Assembly: GCA_045658805.1 (NCBI GenBank)
Contig: JAZOVQ010000053.1
Coordinates: 14,707-78,706, forward strand
DNA: 64,000 bases
Direction: 5' to 3'
Source of the DNA: Scatosoma sp045658805
GTDB lineage: Bacteria; Bacillota; Clostridia; Christensenellales; Borkfalkiaceae
Every line of letters starts with the position of its first letter. Position 1 is the stretch's first letter. Of the stretch, positions 15,079 to 24,200 are shown piece after piece. The notes beneath the pieces are model-generated. The model saw only the letters and a list, made by a program, of their open reading frames with translations. It searched no databases and was not told the origin of the DNA. A program made the position numbers and the translations under genes.

Positions 15079-16059
15079 TTAAAATAAACCCTTAAATGCA
15101 GGGGGCAGGGGCGAGGTTATCGAAATAATTTCGCCCGTATCGGGGTGCATAAATTCCAACCTCGAAGCATGCAATCCCAAACGCCCAATGGGGGTTTTAG
15201 GGTGCCCGTATTTTTCATCGCCTACTACGGGCGTATTCATTGTTTGCATGTGTACACGAATTTGATTTTTTCTGCCCGTGTCGATTTTCACCTTCAACAA
15301 AGCGTATCCGTTGCCTGTTTTCACCGTTTCATAATGCGTAATTGCCTTTTGTCCCGACGGGTCTTGCGTCGAATACATTAAATGGTTTTTATTCTCCTTT
15401 AAATAGCTGGTAATCGTACCGGATTTTTCAGCGGGAACTCCCTCAACCAAAGCGTGATATTCACGCGCGCTAACCAATTCATTCCACTTCATTTTCATTT
15501 TAGAATGAATTTTGATATCCTTCGCAAACACCAAAACACCCGACGTTTCTTTGTCTATGCGGTGCAACAAAAAGGGACGGGAGCTTTTATCGCGCGCTTG
15601 GAAATGAGCCAAAAGCTGTGCGTATGCGCTGTCCGTTTCCGTATCGCTTTCCACCGAAAGCAAACCAACGGGTTTATCAACGGCAATAAAATCGTTATCC
15701 TCGTATAAAATTTTCAAAGAAAATCTCGGTGCGCGAGCAGGCGCGGCCTTTTTCACCGCCATTCTCGGCGCTTTCATAGGCTCTGGTGCTTCCCCTTCCT
15801 TAACGGGACGCTTGGAAAGCTTCACTTCGTCGTCCTTTGCAAGCGGAAAGTTATACTGCGTAACCACGCTTCCGTTGACAAGCACCTGCCGACGGACAAG
15901 CAAAGATTTTACGTTGTTTCTCGACGTATTGCATTTGCGGAGCAAAAACTCCATCAGCTCGTCACTGTGGTTCACTTTATACGTTGCCGAGGGCTTTGCT
16001 TGCACTTCATCTCGTACCTGCCCCCTACGTACGCCTTGTTTTTCACCTCTACGTTGCAT
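15079..16059 (-). CDS. RluA-family 23S rRNA pseudouridine synthase
   Basis: Isomerises specific uridines in rRNA (or tRNA) to pseudouridine. The basic N-terminus leads into an S4-like RNA-binding domain (about residues 30-85, SDELMEFLLRKCNTSRNNVKSLL and VNGSVVTQ), a lysine/proline/alanine linker, and the catalytic domain with the motif HRIDKETSGVLVF, whose Asp is the catalytic residue. GRKNQIRVHM and HASRLEF complete the family pattern. I choose the ATG at 16059 because AAAGAGG lies seven bases before it; the ATG at 16065 would sit directly against the ribosome site. It follows the amidotransferase-like gene by about 20 bases. The exact target position cannot be read from the sequence. Confidence 0.9.
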   Translation of the reverse strand: MQRRGEKQGVRRGQVRDEVQAKPSATYKVNHSDELMEFLLRKCNTSRNNVKSLLVRRQVLVNGSVVTQYNFPLAKDDEVKLSKRPVKEGEAPEPMKAPRMAVKKAAPARAPRFSLKILYEDNDFIAVDKPVGLLSVESDTETDSAYAQLLAHFQARDKSSRPFLLHRIDKETSGVLVFAKDIKIHSKMKMKWNELVSAREYHALVEGVPAEKSGTITSYLKENKNHLMYSTQDPSGQKAITHYETVKTGNGYALLKVKIDTGRKNQIRVHMQTMNTPVVGDEKYGHPKTPIGRLGLHASRLEFMHPDTGEIISITSPLPPAFKGLF

Positions 16060-16079
16060 AACCATTCCTCTTTATATCC

Positions 16080-16775
16080 TTAACAACAATGTATAAAATG
16101 CGCAAAAATTTTACGGCTTTTCGCATCCACGTCAAAGGAGCGTTCAGGATGCCATTGCACACCCACAAAATATCTGCGTCCAGGCATATAAACCGCCTCA
16201 ATGATACCGTCCGCCGCCTGCGCCATAATTTCCAAACCTTCGCCAAGCTTTTTCACCGCTTGGTGGTGCCAACTGTTAATGGCAATGCTATCCTCTTCTA
16301 ACACTCCGTAAAAAGGCGTTCCGTGCATAATGGAAATATCATGCGAAGTCTCGGTATGCGGATGTTCTTGACGGTGTACAAGCGTCGTTTGAATGGACGC
16401 ATTAAGGTCTTGATACAACGAACCGCCCAACGCTACGTTTAAAAATTGCATACCGCGGCAAACCCCTAAAATGGGCTTTTTGGAAGCAAAAATGCGCCCG
16501 AAAGCCAAGCTTTCAAATTCATCTCGAAGCGGTTGAATTTGTCCGCATAAATCGGTTTTTTCCTCACCGTACAAAGCAGGCGAAACGTCCTCTCCGCCGA
16601 TAAATATAAAACCGTCGCACAACCCGACAAAGCGGTCGATATTTTCCACTTCCTTGGTATAAGGCAAAGCGATTACCATGCCGCCCGAAAGTTCAATTGC
16701 GTGCACGTATTCCTGCGGAATAAAGGATTTTCCTTCGCTGTCCACCGCCGCAATAATACCTATCATTTTTTTCAT
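16080..16775 (-). CDS. Gamma-glutamyl-gamma-aminobutyrate hydrolase family (peptidase C26) protein
   Basis: A 231-residue class I glutamine amidotransferase-like hydrolase. The nucleophile elbow is GVCRGMQ with Cys106, the oxyanion-region motif FIFIGGEDVSP is at about residues 57-66, and the catalytic His is in VQWHPE near residue 205. Relatives such as PuuD release glutamate from gamma-glutamyl-GABA or other gamma-glutamyl compounds. No polyamine genes are nearby, so the substrate is open. It is the first gene of the run to 13203, with a consensus promoter and GGAGAAG before the ATG. Confidence 0.88.
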   Translation of the reverse strand: MKKMIGIIAAVDSEGKSFIPQEYVHAIELSGGMVIALPYTKEVENIDRFVGLCDGFIFIGGEDVSPALYGEEKTDLCGQIQPLRDEFESLAFGRIFASKKPILGVCRGMQFLNVALGGSLYQDLNASIQTTLVHRQEHPHTETSHDISIMHGTPFYGVLEEDSIAINSWHHQAVKKLGEGLEIMAQAADGIIEAVYMPGRRYFVGVQWHPERSFDVDAKSRKIFAHFIHCC

Positions 16776-16814
16776 ATCTAATTTCTTCTCCCTCTATACT
16801 TTCCTTCAAAGAAA

Positions 16815-16843
16815 AGTATACCGCATTTTCGAAATTTTGTCAA
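16815..16843 (-). promoter_or_regulatory. Promoter of the five-gene luxS operon
   Basis: TTGACA (16838-16843) and TATACT (16815-16820) on the minus strand, 17 bases apart, about 40 bases before the 16775 start. Confidence 0.85.
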
Positions 16844-16852
16844 TGCAAAAAT

Positions 16853-16884
16853 AAAAAAAAGCGGTTGTTTTTTACAACAACCGC
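16853..16884 (-). terminator. Terminator after the P-type ATPase gene
   Basis: A perfect 9-bp stem (16861-16869 with 16876-16884) is followed on the minus strand by a run of eight T, 12 bases after the stop codon. Confidence 0.9.
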
Positions 16885-16895
16885 CCTTCTTTTTA

Positions 16896-19508
16896 TCAGT
16901 TACCAGCCTTAATCAAGCCAAACGCTTTTGCAAGCTCCATTACCACAAGGGGAACAAGCGTTAAACCCAACCCCAAGAGATACATTTGCCAAGGCAACGT
17001 AATCAAGCCGAAAGCAATGCCGACAGGAGTGAACAACACCAACGCTACCAATGCAAAGGATACCAACGCCGCCAAATTCAACGTGCGGTTACCAAAGAAG
17101 CCAATTTTGAACAGCGATTTGTCCGAACGCATATTGTACGCCTGCACAATTTGCGACAACGCAAGCGTCATAAATGCCAACGTTTGACCGCCTTCAAGGC
17201 TGTCGGTATACCACCTGCCAACCTTAAACGCAATCAACGACAACGCGCCGAACATAATACCCAAAAGCACTACTCTCACACCCAAACCGTGCGCAAAAAT
17301 GCCCTCGTTTTTGGGTTTGGGCTTGCGTTGCATTACGTCGCTTTCCACCGCTTCCATACCAAGCGCAATAGCAGGCAAACTGTCCGTTACAAGGTTTATC
17401 CACAACAATTGCATGGACAACAACGGCGTAACGTGCCATAACAACATTGCCGTAAATACCGTTACCACTTCACCGATATTCGTACCCAACAAGAAGCCGA
17501 CTACTTTGCGAATGTTTGCGTAAATACCGCGCCCTTGCTTTACCGCCTCTACAATCGTTGCAAAGTTATCGTCCGTTAACGTCATATCCGCCGCGCCCTT
17601 GGCTACGTCCGTACCCGTAATACCCATAGCGCAACCGATGTCCGCCGCCTTTAATGCAGGCGCGTCGTTTACACCGTCCCCCGTCATGGATACCACTTTA
17701 CCTTTTCTCTGCCAAGCCTTTACGATACGGATTTTATTTTCAGGCGAAACACGCGCGTATACGGAAATACTTTCCACAGCGAGGTCCAATTCCTCTTCGC
17801 TCATTGCGTCCAATTCCGCGCCCGTAATCGCCTTATCACCGTCCAATAAAATGCCCAATTCTTTTGCAATTGCCGATGCGGTTACAACGTGGTCGCCCGT
17901 AATCATAACAGGTTTAATACCTGCTTCACGGCATACGCGCACCGCTTCCTTGGCTTCGGCTCTAGGAGGGTCAATCATACCCACAAGCCCCATAAACGTC
18001 AAGCCGTTTTCCAAGCTTTCGCTCGTCAAGGTTTCAGGAATTTCTTCAATTTCCTTATACCCAACTGCCAAAACACGCAAGGCGTTGGCGCTCATTTCTT
18101 CACAAACCTTGCCAGCCGTCACAAAATCACCGATAGCGCAACGCTTTTCCATAACGTCAAACGCGCCCTTAACGATAACAATTTTCTTGCCGTCAATTAC
18201 GTTAATGGTACTCATTAACTTACGGTCGGAATCGAAAGGCAAACCGCCCAAGCGAGGATACGTTTCGTTTAAAGCGTCCTTATACAAGCCGTTTTTATAC
18301 GCCGCGTATACAATTGCCGTTTCGGTGGGATCGCCAAGATGCGTTTCCTTTCCGTCCTCTACCACAACCGAGCCGTCACAACACAGCGTACCATACGTAA
18401 GCAATTTTTTCACGCTGTCGGCAACGTCCGAAGTAACGTCCGCCACGCCTTCACCGTCCACGTACGTTTTGACAAGCGTCATACGGTTCATCGTCAACGT
18501 ACCCGTTTTGTCCGAACAAATAATGGACGCGCTGCCCAACGTTTCTACCGCAGGCAAACGGCGAATAATTGCGTTCTTTTTTACCATGCGCTGTACACCG
18601 ATAGAAAGCACGATAGTGACAATGGCAGGCAAGCCTTCAGGGATTGCCGATACCGCCAAAGATACCGCCGTCATGAAAATTTCCAACGGGGGAATATCAT
18701 TCAATATACCGATAAGGAAAATAACCGCGCACGCGCCAAGCGCCAAGAAACCAAGATATTTCCCAAGCTTCGCCAGCTTTTGCTGTAAAGGCGTTTGCGT
18801 ATTGTCTTCGCCCGCCAACAAATTGGCAATTTTACCCATTTCGGTATCCATACCCGTAGCCGTTACCACAGCCGTTGCCGTACCGTAGGTGATACTGCAC
18901 CCAGAGAAAACCATATTGTGTCTATCCCCTAAAGGCGCGTCCTCTTTTACCTCTGCCAAAGCATCCTTTTCGCTGGGAACGGATTCCCCCGTCAACGCCG
19001 ATTCCTCACTCTTTAAGCTAATGCTTTTAAGCAATCTTGCATCGGCAGGCACAAAATCCCCTGCTTCCAACAAAATAATATCCCCAGGCACAAGCTCACT
19101 GGCATCAACAAACTGTTCCTTGCCGTTTCGTATCACGCGCGCGTGCGGCGCGGACATATTTTTTAATGCATCCAACGCTTTTTCCGCTTTGCTTTCCTGC
19201 GCTACGCCCATTACCGCGTTCAAAACGACAATAAGCAAAATCAATGCAGGTTCGAAAAATTCTTTAGGATTTTTCTCGATACAAGCAATAACAAAGGAAA
19301 CGCCTGCTGCCAACAGCAAAATGATAATCATTACGTCCTTAAACTGCTCGAAAAAGCGTTGCAAATTGCTCTTTTTCTTCTTTTCACGCAGTTTGTTTTC
19401 GCCATATTTTGCACGCTTTTGCGCAATTTGTTCGTCGGTCAAGCCAACGGCAACGTTGCTTTCAAAATGCCGCAAAATTGTTTCTTCATTGTTACAATGC
19501 GCTTTCAT
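16896..19508 (-). CDS. P-type cation-transporting ATPase (P2A, Ca2+/Mn2+ type)
   Basis: A membrane pump of 870 residues. Visible in order: the cation ATPase N-terminal domain, an actuator domain with TGES, membrane helix 4 with AIPEGLPAIV (ion-binding PEGL), the phosphorylation motif DKTGTLT (Asp near residue 330), the nucleotide domain with KGA (VKGAFDVME), the hinge MTGDGVNDAPALK, and a C-terminal six-helix region. These place it in the SERCA/PMCA-like P2A group. Length is normal. The 5' leader carries a riboswitch of the yybP-ykoY manganese type, and in Lactococcus a related pump under the same riboswitch class exports manganese. Mn2+ (or Ca2+/Mn2+) efflux is therefore the best inference. 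AAAGGAG precedes the ATG. Confidence 0.93.
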   Translation of the reverse strand: MKAHCNNEETILRHFESNVAVGLTDEQIAQKRAKYGENKLREKKKKSNLQRFFEQFKDVMIIILLLAAGVSFVIACIEKNPKEFFEPALILLIVVLNAVMGVAQESKAEKALDALKNMSAPHARVIRNGKEQFVDASELVPGDIILLEAGDFVPADARLLKSISLKSEESALTGESVPSEKDALAEVKEDAPLGDRHNMVFSGCSITYGTATAVVTATGMDTEMGKIANLLAGEDNTQTPLQQKLAKLGKYLGFLALGACAVIFLIGILNDIPPLEIFMTAVSLAVSAIPEGLPAIVTIVLSIGVQRMVKKNAIIRRLPAVETLGSASIICSDKTGTLTMNRMTLVKTYVDGEGVADVTSDVADSVKKLLTYGTLCCDGSVVVEDGKETHLGDPTETAIVYAAYKNGLYKDALNETYPRLGGLPFDSDRKLMSTINVIDGKKIVIVKGAFDVMEKRCAIGDFVTAGKVCEEMSANALRVLAVGYKEIEEIPETLTSESLENGLTFMGLVGMIDPPRAEAKEAVRVCREAGIKPVMITGDHVVTASAIAKELGILLDGDKAITGAELDAMSEEELDLAVESISVYARVSPENKIRIVKAWQRKGKVVSMTGDGVNDAPALKAADIGCAMGITGTDVAKGAADMTLTDDNFATIVEAVKQGRGIYANIRKVVGFLLGTNIGEVVTVFTAMLLWHVTPLLSMQLLWINLVTDSLPAIALGMEAVESDVMQRKPKPKNEGIFAHGLGVRVVLLGIMFGALSLIAFKVGRWYTDSLEGGQTLAFMTLALSQIVQAYNMRSDKSLFKIGFFGNRTLNLAALVSFALVALVLFTPVGIAFGLITLPWQMYLLGLGLTLVPLVVMELAKAFGLIKAGN

Positions 19509-19580
19509 ATTTTTCCTACTCCTTTTGAGTGTTTTTACCTTAATATATATGTTTCAACTGTCAAGTATCCGCTTTTTTAC

Positions 19581-19613
19581 AAAAAAATCCAAGCGAGTTG
19601 GCTACGCTTGGAT
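19581..19613 (-). terminator. Leader terminator (riboswitch expression platform)
   Basis: A 9-bp stem (19587-19595 with 19605-19613) is followed on the minus strand by seven T. It lies between the aptamer and the ATPase start 72 bases further on, as expected for transcriptional control by the riboswitch. Confidence 0.82.
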
Positions 19614-19632
19614 ATCTTTTTTGTGTATAGAA

Positions 19633-19744
19633 ACCCCGTATAGCCTTTCAGTTATACGTAAGTCTCGCAATTTAAAACAAGCCAGATGCAACATCGAGTT
19701 TGTTGACTTGTTCCGCTAACGCGGTTACTACTCCCTTACGGAAT
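19633..19744 (-). ncRNA. yybP-ykoY type (manganese) riboswitch aptamer
   Basis: On the minus strand the leader holds the two conserved loop sequences of this class, GGGAGTAG near the 5' end and GCGAGAC near the 3' end. The 5' and 3' ends pair as P1 (19737-19744 with 19633-19640, with G-U pairs). An 8-bp helix (ACAAGTCA with TGGCTTGT) and a CCGC-GCGG hairpin lie within. It is followed by a terminator and then a P-type cation ATPase, a known target of this class. The call rests on motif memory and context, not on a covariance search. Confidence 0.8.
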
Positions 19745-19750
19745 ACAATC

Positions 19751-19779
19751 ATTATAGCACGCTCGTAGACGATTGTCAA
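19751..19779 (-). promoter_or_regulatory. Promoter of the riboswitch/ATPase transcript
   Basis: TTGACA (19774-19779) and TATAAT (19751-19756) on the minus strand, 17 bases apart with extended TGC. The start is expected at about 19744, the first base of the aptamer. Confidence 0.9.
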
Positions 19780-19830
19780 TTGCTTTTTGAGAAAATTGGT
19801 AATTTTCGCCTAATTTTTACAAAAGAGAAA

Positions 19831-21108
19831 TTACATTTCTACGATACGCTTGTTTTTACGGCTTTCTTCTGCCGCATAAACGAGCAAATGGCTGTTAATC
19901 GAATCTTCCAACAAGGTGATAGACATCGAGCTCTTTTCGCCGTTTAAATAACGTACGAGATCGTGCATAATGCCGTAATCGCCGCCGCTGTGTCCACCGT
20001 ACATTGCTTTGTTGACAATTTGTTTGGAAAGGTCAATCACTTCTTCTACGTAGGAAACGCTTTCGTGACGATATTGACGGTAAACAAATTTGTTTTCTTC
20101 CAATTTACCTTCAATTTCGCCTGCCGTACCTACGATATGTACGTAACGGTCGGGACGAACGGTGCTGCAAGAAAGCGTAAACGCCGCTACGCTGCCGTCC
20201 TCAAAATCCACAATCAAATTTTGTCTATCCACTACGTCGCCGTCGCAAAGGAATGCGCATTTGCCGTAATCGTGACGGCGCAAAAAGGCTTCCTTTTCTT
20301 CTTTGGTAACTTCGTTGTAAGGTTTGTTCATGCTATCCCAAACCAAGAAAGGCATCGTATCGTTGTTGAAATACAAATCCACCGCGTTATAACGGCAGGT
20401 TTCCTTATGAGGACAATCGAAACAGAATTCGGTTGCGTCCTTGGGTTGATTTTCCTTCACGAAGAAGCAACGGTGCCCGAAGCTGGAAACGGATTTAATT
20501 TTAGAATCCGCACGAAGCCAGCAAATAAGGTCCATATCGTGACAGCATTTTGCAAGCAAAATGGGGCTGCCGCATTCCGATTCCTTATTCCACTTCCCTC
20601 TAATATAGCTGGAAAGGTAATGAGGAACCCAAACGTGTTCGTTCATTTCCATGGAAATAATTTTGCCGAGTTTGCCTTCCGCAACCATGCTCTTTACTTG
20701 CTTGTAGAAAGGGCTGTAACGAAGCACGTGGCATACGAAAACCATACAACCGTTTTGTTTTGCCAAGCGTTCGATATCGCGCAATTCGTTTTCCTTGGAA
20801 ACGATAGGCTTTTCGATAAGCATGTGATGTTTGGACGCCAAAATTTCCATTGCCGTTTGGTAATGGATTTGTTCCATCGTTGCGTTGATAACGATATCCG
20901 CTTCAACACCCGAAGCTACAAAATCAGCGTATGCGGAAAAAAGCTGCCCGTCCGATAAAGAGTATCTTTCTTTGGCTACTTGCAATTTATAAGCGTTGGG
21001 ATCAATGATCGCAACCACTTCCACTTCGTTAGGTTCATCTAAAGAATAATCCGCGTAAACTTGACCGCGGTTGCCGTAACCGACAATGGCAATTTTAATT
21101 TTTTTCAT
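19831..21108 (-). CDS. Gfo/Idh/MocA family NAD(P)-dependent oxidoreductase
   Basis: A 425-residue sugar or inositol dehydrogenase-like protein. The N-terminal Rossmann motif is VGYGNRG (about residues 9-15), with IDPN after beta-2. EKPIV is the conserved EKP motif, and CHDMDLICWL gives the His-x-x-Asp pair usual in the active site. A cysteine group CFDCPHKETCRY (after FGHRCFF) is a subfamily feature that may bind metal. The start at 21108 has AGAAGGA upstream and matches the family; the longer form would add 14 unlikely residues. It follows the 1339-residue surface protein by 120 bases with no terminator T run, so it probably closes the sugar-uptake operon and processes the imported sugar. 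The substrate is unknown. Confidence 0.88.
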   Translation of the reverse strand: MKKIKIAIVGYGNRGQVYADYSLDEPNEVEVVAIIDPNAYKLQVAKERYSLSDGQLFSAYADFVASGVEADIVINATMEQIHYQTAMEILASKHHMLIEKPIVSKENELRDIERLAKQNGCMVFVCHVLRYSPFYKQVKSMVAEGKLGKIISMEMNEHVWVPHYLSSYIRGKWNKESECGSPILLAKCCHDMDLICWLRADSKIKSVSSFGHRCFFVKENQPKDATEFCFDCPHKETCRYNAVDLYFNNDTMPFLVWDSMNKPYNEVTKEEKEAFLRRHDYGKCAFLCDGDVVDRQNLIVDFEDGSVAAFTLSCSTVRPDRYVHIVGTAGEIEGKLEENKFVYRQYRHESVSYVEEVIDLSKQIVNKAMYGGHSGGDYGIMHDLVRYLNGEKSSMSITLLEDSINSHLLVYAAEESRKNKRIVEM

Positions 21109-21137
21109 ATATATTCCTTCTCTCTTTAACAGGTTTG

Positions 21138-21160
21138 GGAAAGCCGACAAGCGGCTCTCC
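21138..21160 (-). other. Intercistronic hairpin before the Gfo/Idh gene
   Basis: A 9-bp stem with one G-T pair (21138-21146 with 21152-21160, loop of five). No T run follows on the minus strand, so it looks like an RNA-processing or stability element rather than a terminator. Confidence 0.55.
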
Positions 21161-21228
21161 CTCGCCTTGTCCTTTACTGCATTTGATTATCTTTTGTAAT
21201 TTTTTCAAATCCACAAAATAAGTGTTGC

Positions 21229-24200
21229 TTAGTCTTCCTTCTTTTTCTTCAAAAGCGCAACTGCTGCCATACCAAGTGCCAATGCGCCGCCCGTAAGACC
21301 GGTTACCGTACCCATACAGCCAGCTTTCGTACCGCCGTTGTTGTCGTCAGCGTTATCGTCTGCATTGTCGTCGTCAGCATTTTCGTTGTTTTCGCTATCC
21401 GTAGCTTCGTTTTCATCGTCCGAAGTGTCTTCTTCGTCGGGCATTTCGCCGCCGTTGTTTTGAGGTACTTCTTCAAGCGCGGTTTCAAACGCTTCAACTG
21501 CCGCTTCTACTTCTTCAACCGTTTCAGCTGCTTCGATAGCCGCTTTTGCCGCTGTAAACAAGTCGTTAATCAATTCAACGTTGTCTTCGCTGTAAAGATC
21601 GAAATCGATATCTCTCTTCAAATCGTTTACAGTTTCGTTTGCCGTTTCTTTAGCTGCTGCAAGTTCTTCCGCTTCAAGTTGGTCAACCGTCTTCACTTCG
21701 TCCAAATCCGCTTTTGCCGATGCAACCAAAGCTTCTACGTCAGCTTGTGCCGTCACATTGTCAAGAGCCGCTATAAACGTTTCAATGATGCCTGCTCTAA
21801 CAGCCGCTTCTTCGTCGTTGTAAACGCCGTCTGCTCTATATGCTTCTACGTCAGCAACTGCCGCCGTAATTACGTCTTCTCTCGTTACAAGTCCGTCAAT
21901 AGCCGTTTTTGCCGTAGCCACTGCGTTTGCAATAGCTTCAAGGTCCGCAGCTGCTGCAACGCCAGCAACGCCAGCCGCTACAAGTTCAGCCTTTTGCGCC
22001 GCTTGTTCGTCCATGTAAACTACGTCAGCCTTGTAAGTTTCAATTTCAGCAACTGCCGCTTGCTTGTCGTTTGCAAGTTCTTCATCAGCGTATTGAGCTG
22101 CCGTCTTAAGCGCGTCGATTGCCGCTTTCGTGTTTTCGATAATTACGTCTACTTCGCTGTTGTTTGCTGCATTTGCAATTGCTTCTTGAGCCGCTGTGAT
22201 AATGCTTACTCTTTCCGCTTCTTCCGCGTCACGGAACATACCTGCTTTATAATCGTTAAGTTGGGCAGCCGCATAATCTGCATAGGTTACGTAACCGAGA
22301 TCGGTCTTGTAAAGCACGATGTCTTCAGCCACTTCATACATAATATATACGGGGTTGCCGTTGATACCAATCAAGGTCGTCATTGCTCTCGTGGGGAACA
22401 ACGTACCTGCAGGAATGGTAATGCTTTGAAGTTCGTCTGCCGTAAGGAATACTTGGAATGCATAATAGCCTACGCCTTCTTCACCCAAGTTGAACAAACC
22501 ATAATAGCCAACCAAGCCTTCCAAACCGTTCAACAAAATGGTTTCGCTGAACTTGTTATCGAAATAATAGTTGGGGTTTACGGCAAGCTCCGTGCCGTCG
22601 CCGTAATAATCGTCACCCTCGAAGGAGATACCGAAATAGCCGCAAACGCCGTCGTGGCCTTGTACGTATTTAACCGATTCAATCTTTACTTGTGCAGTGG
22701 ATTCGATACCGTATGCAAAACCAGATTGCGTGGTTACGTAGGAAGCGCCTGCGCGGTACACTACGTCACCCGTGTGTTGCAAGTAACCATGGCTGGGGAT
22801 AAGCGCGCCTTCCATAATGGTTACGGACGTAGCCTTGGAAAGACCGTTTGCAACTGCCGCTTCCAAATTGTCCTTGCCCATCGACAAGTGCAACGTGATT
22901 ATGTGGTCAGGTTCGCCTGCATCCAAATCGTATGCGTTGTCATAGAAAGCAACACAGCCAAGTTCTCTTAACGTCTTGTCACCAAATTTAACGTGATCGA
23001 AGAAGCCAAGCTTGTCAAACAATTCCGCCAAGCTGCTACCGTCGTCCGCCGTGTATGCAACATTGTCCATTCTTTCGGTCCAATCAGCATCGCCGATGGT
23101 AACGCGCAAGATCAAGTTACCCGTATTCATGTAGAAGTCTTCAATTCTTGCGATGAATGCCGAATCTTTGGTTTCATAATATTCAGCCGCCGTCAACAAA
23201 TTGTCGATACGTGCTTTTGCGTCCGCTACGATTTCCTCAATCTTCGTTGCGTTTTCAGCCGTTGCAAGCTGTTCTTTTGCCGTTGCTACAATCGTTGCTC
23301 TTTCAGCCGCTTGTTCTTCACGGAAATAGCCTTCAGCCGATTTGTATGCATCCAATCCTTCCGAAGCAATAGCCACTGCTTCCGCTTTGGTTTGCAATCC
23401 GTCAATAGCTGCTTTTGCATCTGCAAGCTCTGCATTTACGTCCTCAATGGTCAATGCGTCCTTGATAGCAACCAAGCCTGCTTCCACCAATGCCGCGCGT
23501 TCAGCCACTTGTTCAACGAAATATTCTACTTCTGCTTTGTATGCTTCAAGTTCAGCTTTTGCAGCGTCTTTTGCCGCGCCAAGTGCCGCATTTTCTTCCG
23601 CTGCATATTCACCTTCCGTCTTCAAAAGGTTGATTTGCGCCGTTGCGTTTGCGAAGATAGAATCAATCAATTCCTGCGTGTCAGCTTCGTTCATTGCCAC
23701 TTTTGCTTCCGCTACGATAGCAAGTCTTTGTGCTTCTTCCGCTTCACGGAACATGCCTGCTTTGTAAAGTTCAAGTTCCAATCCCTTTTGTTCTGCATAA
23801 CCAGAGAAAGAGATAAATTCGTCGCCGACTTTATAGAATACCACGTCTTCCGTCGTTACGTACACTTCTCTCGAACCCGTCGAAAGTGCGTTGTAGGAAG
23901 GGATTTGACAGCCTGCCAAAATGGTAATTTTGGTTGCCGTTAAACCTGCGGTGGTACGGACAGCAATTGCGCCCTTGTTGCCCCATACGTTAAGGAAAGC
24001 TTCGTTGGAGGAACCAATTGCTACGTCGTTAATCAATACGTGCGTATAGAAGTTGGTGTTTACAAGGAAATCCTCAACGCTTTTAACGTCGCCGCCATAA
24101 TTATCAAGCGTTTCGGGATAATCGTGCGTACCAAGCTTAAAGATAGTGAAATTGTCCGCTTCGGAACCAGATACCTTTACCGAAGTGATTTCCGTAGCCG

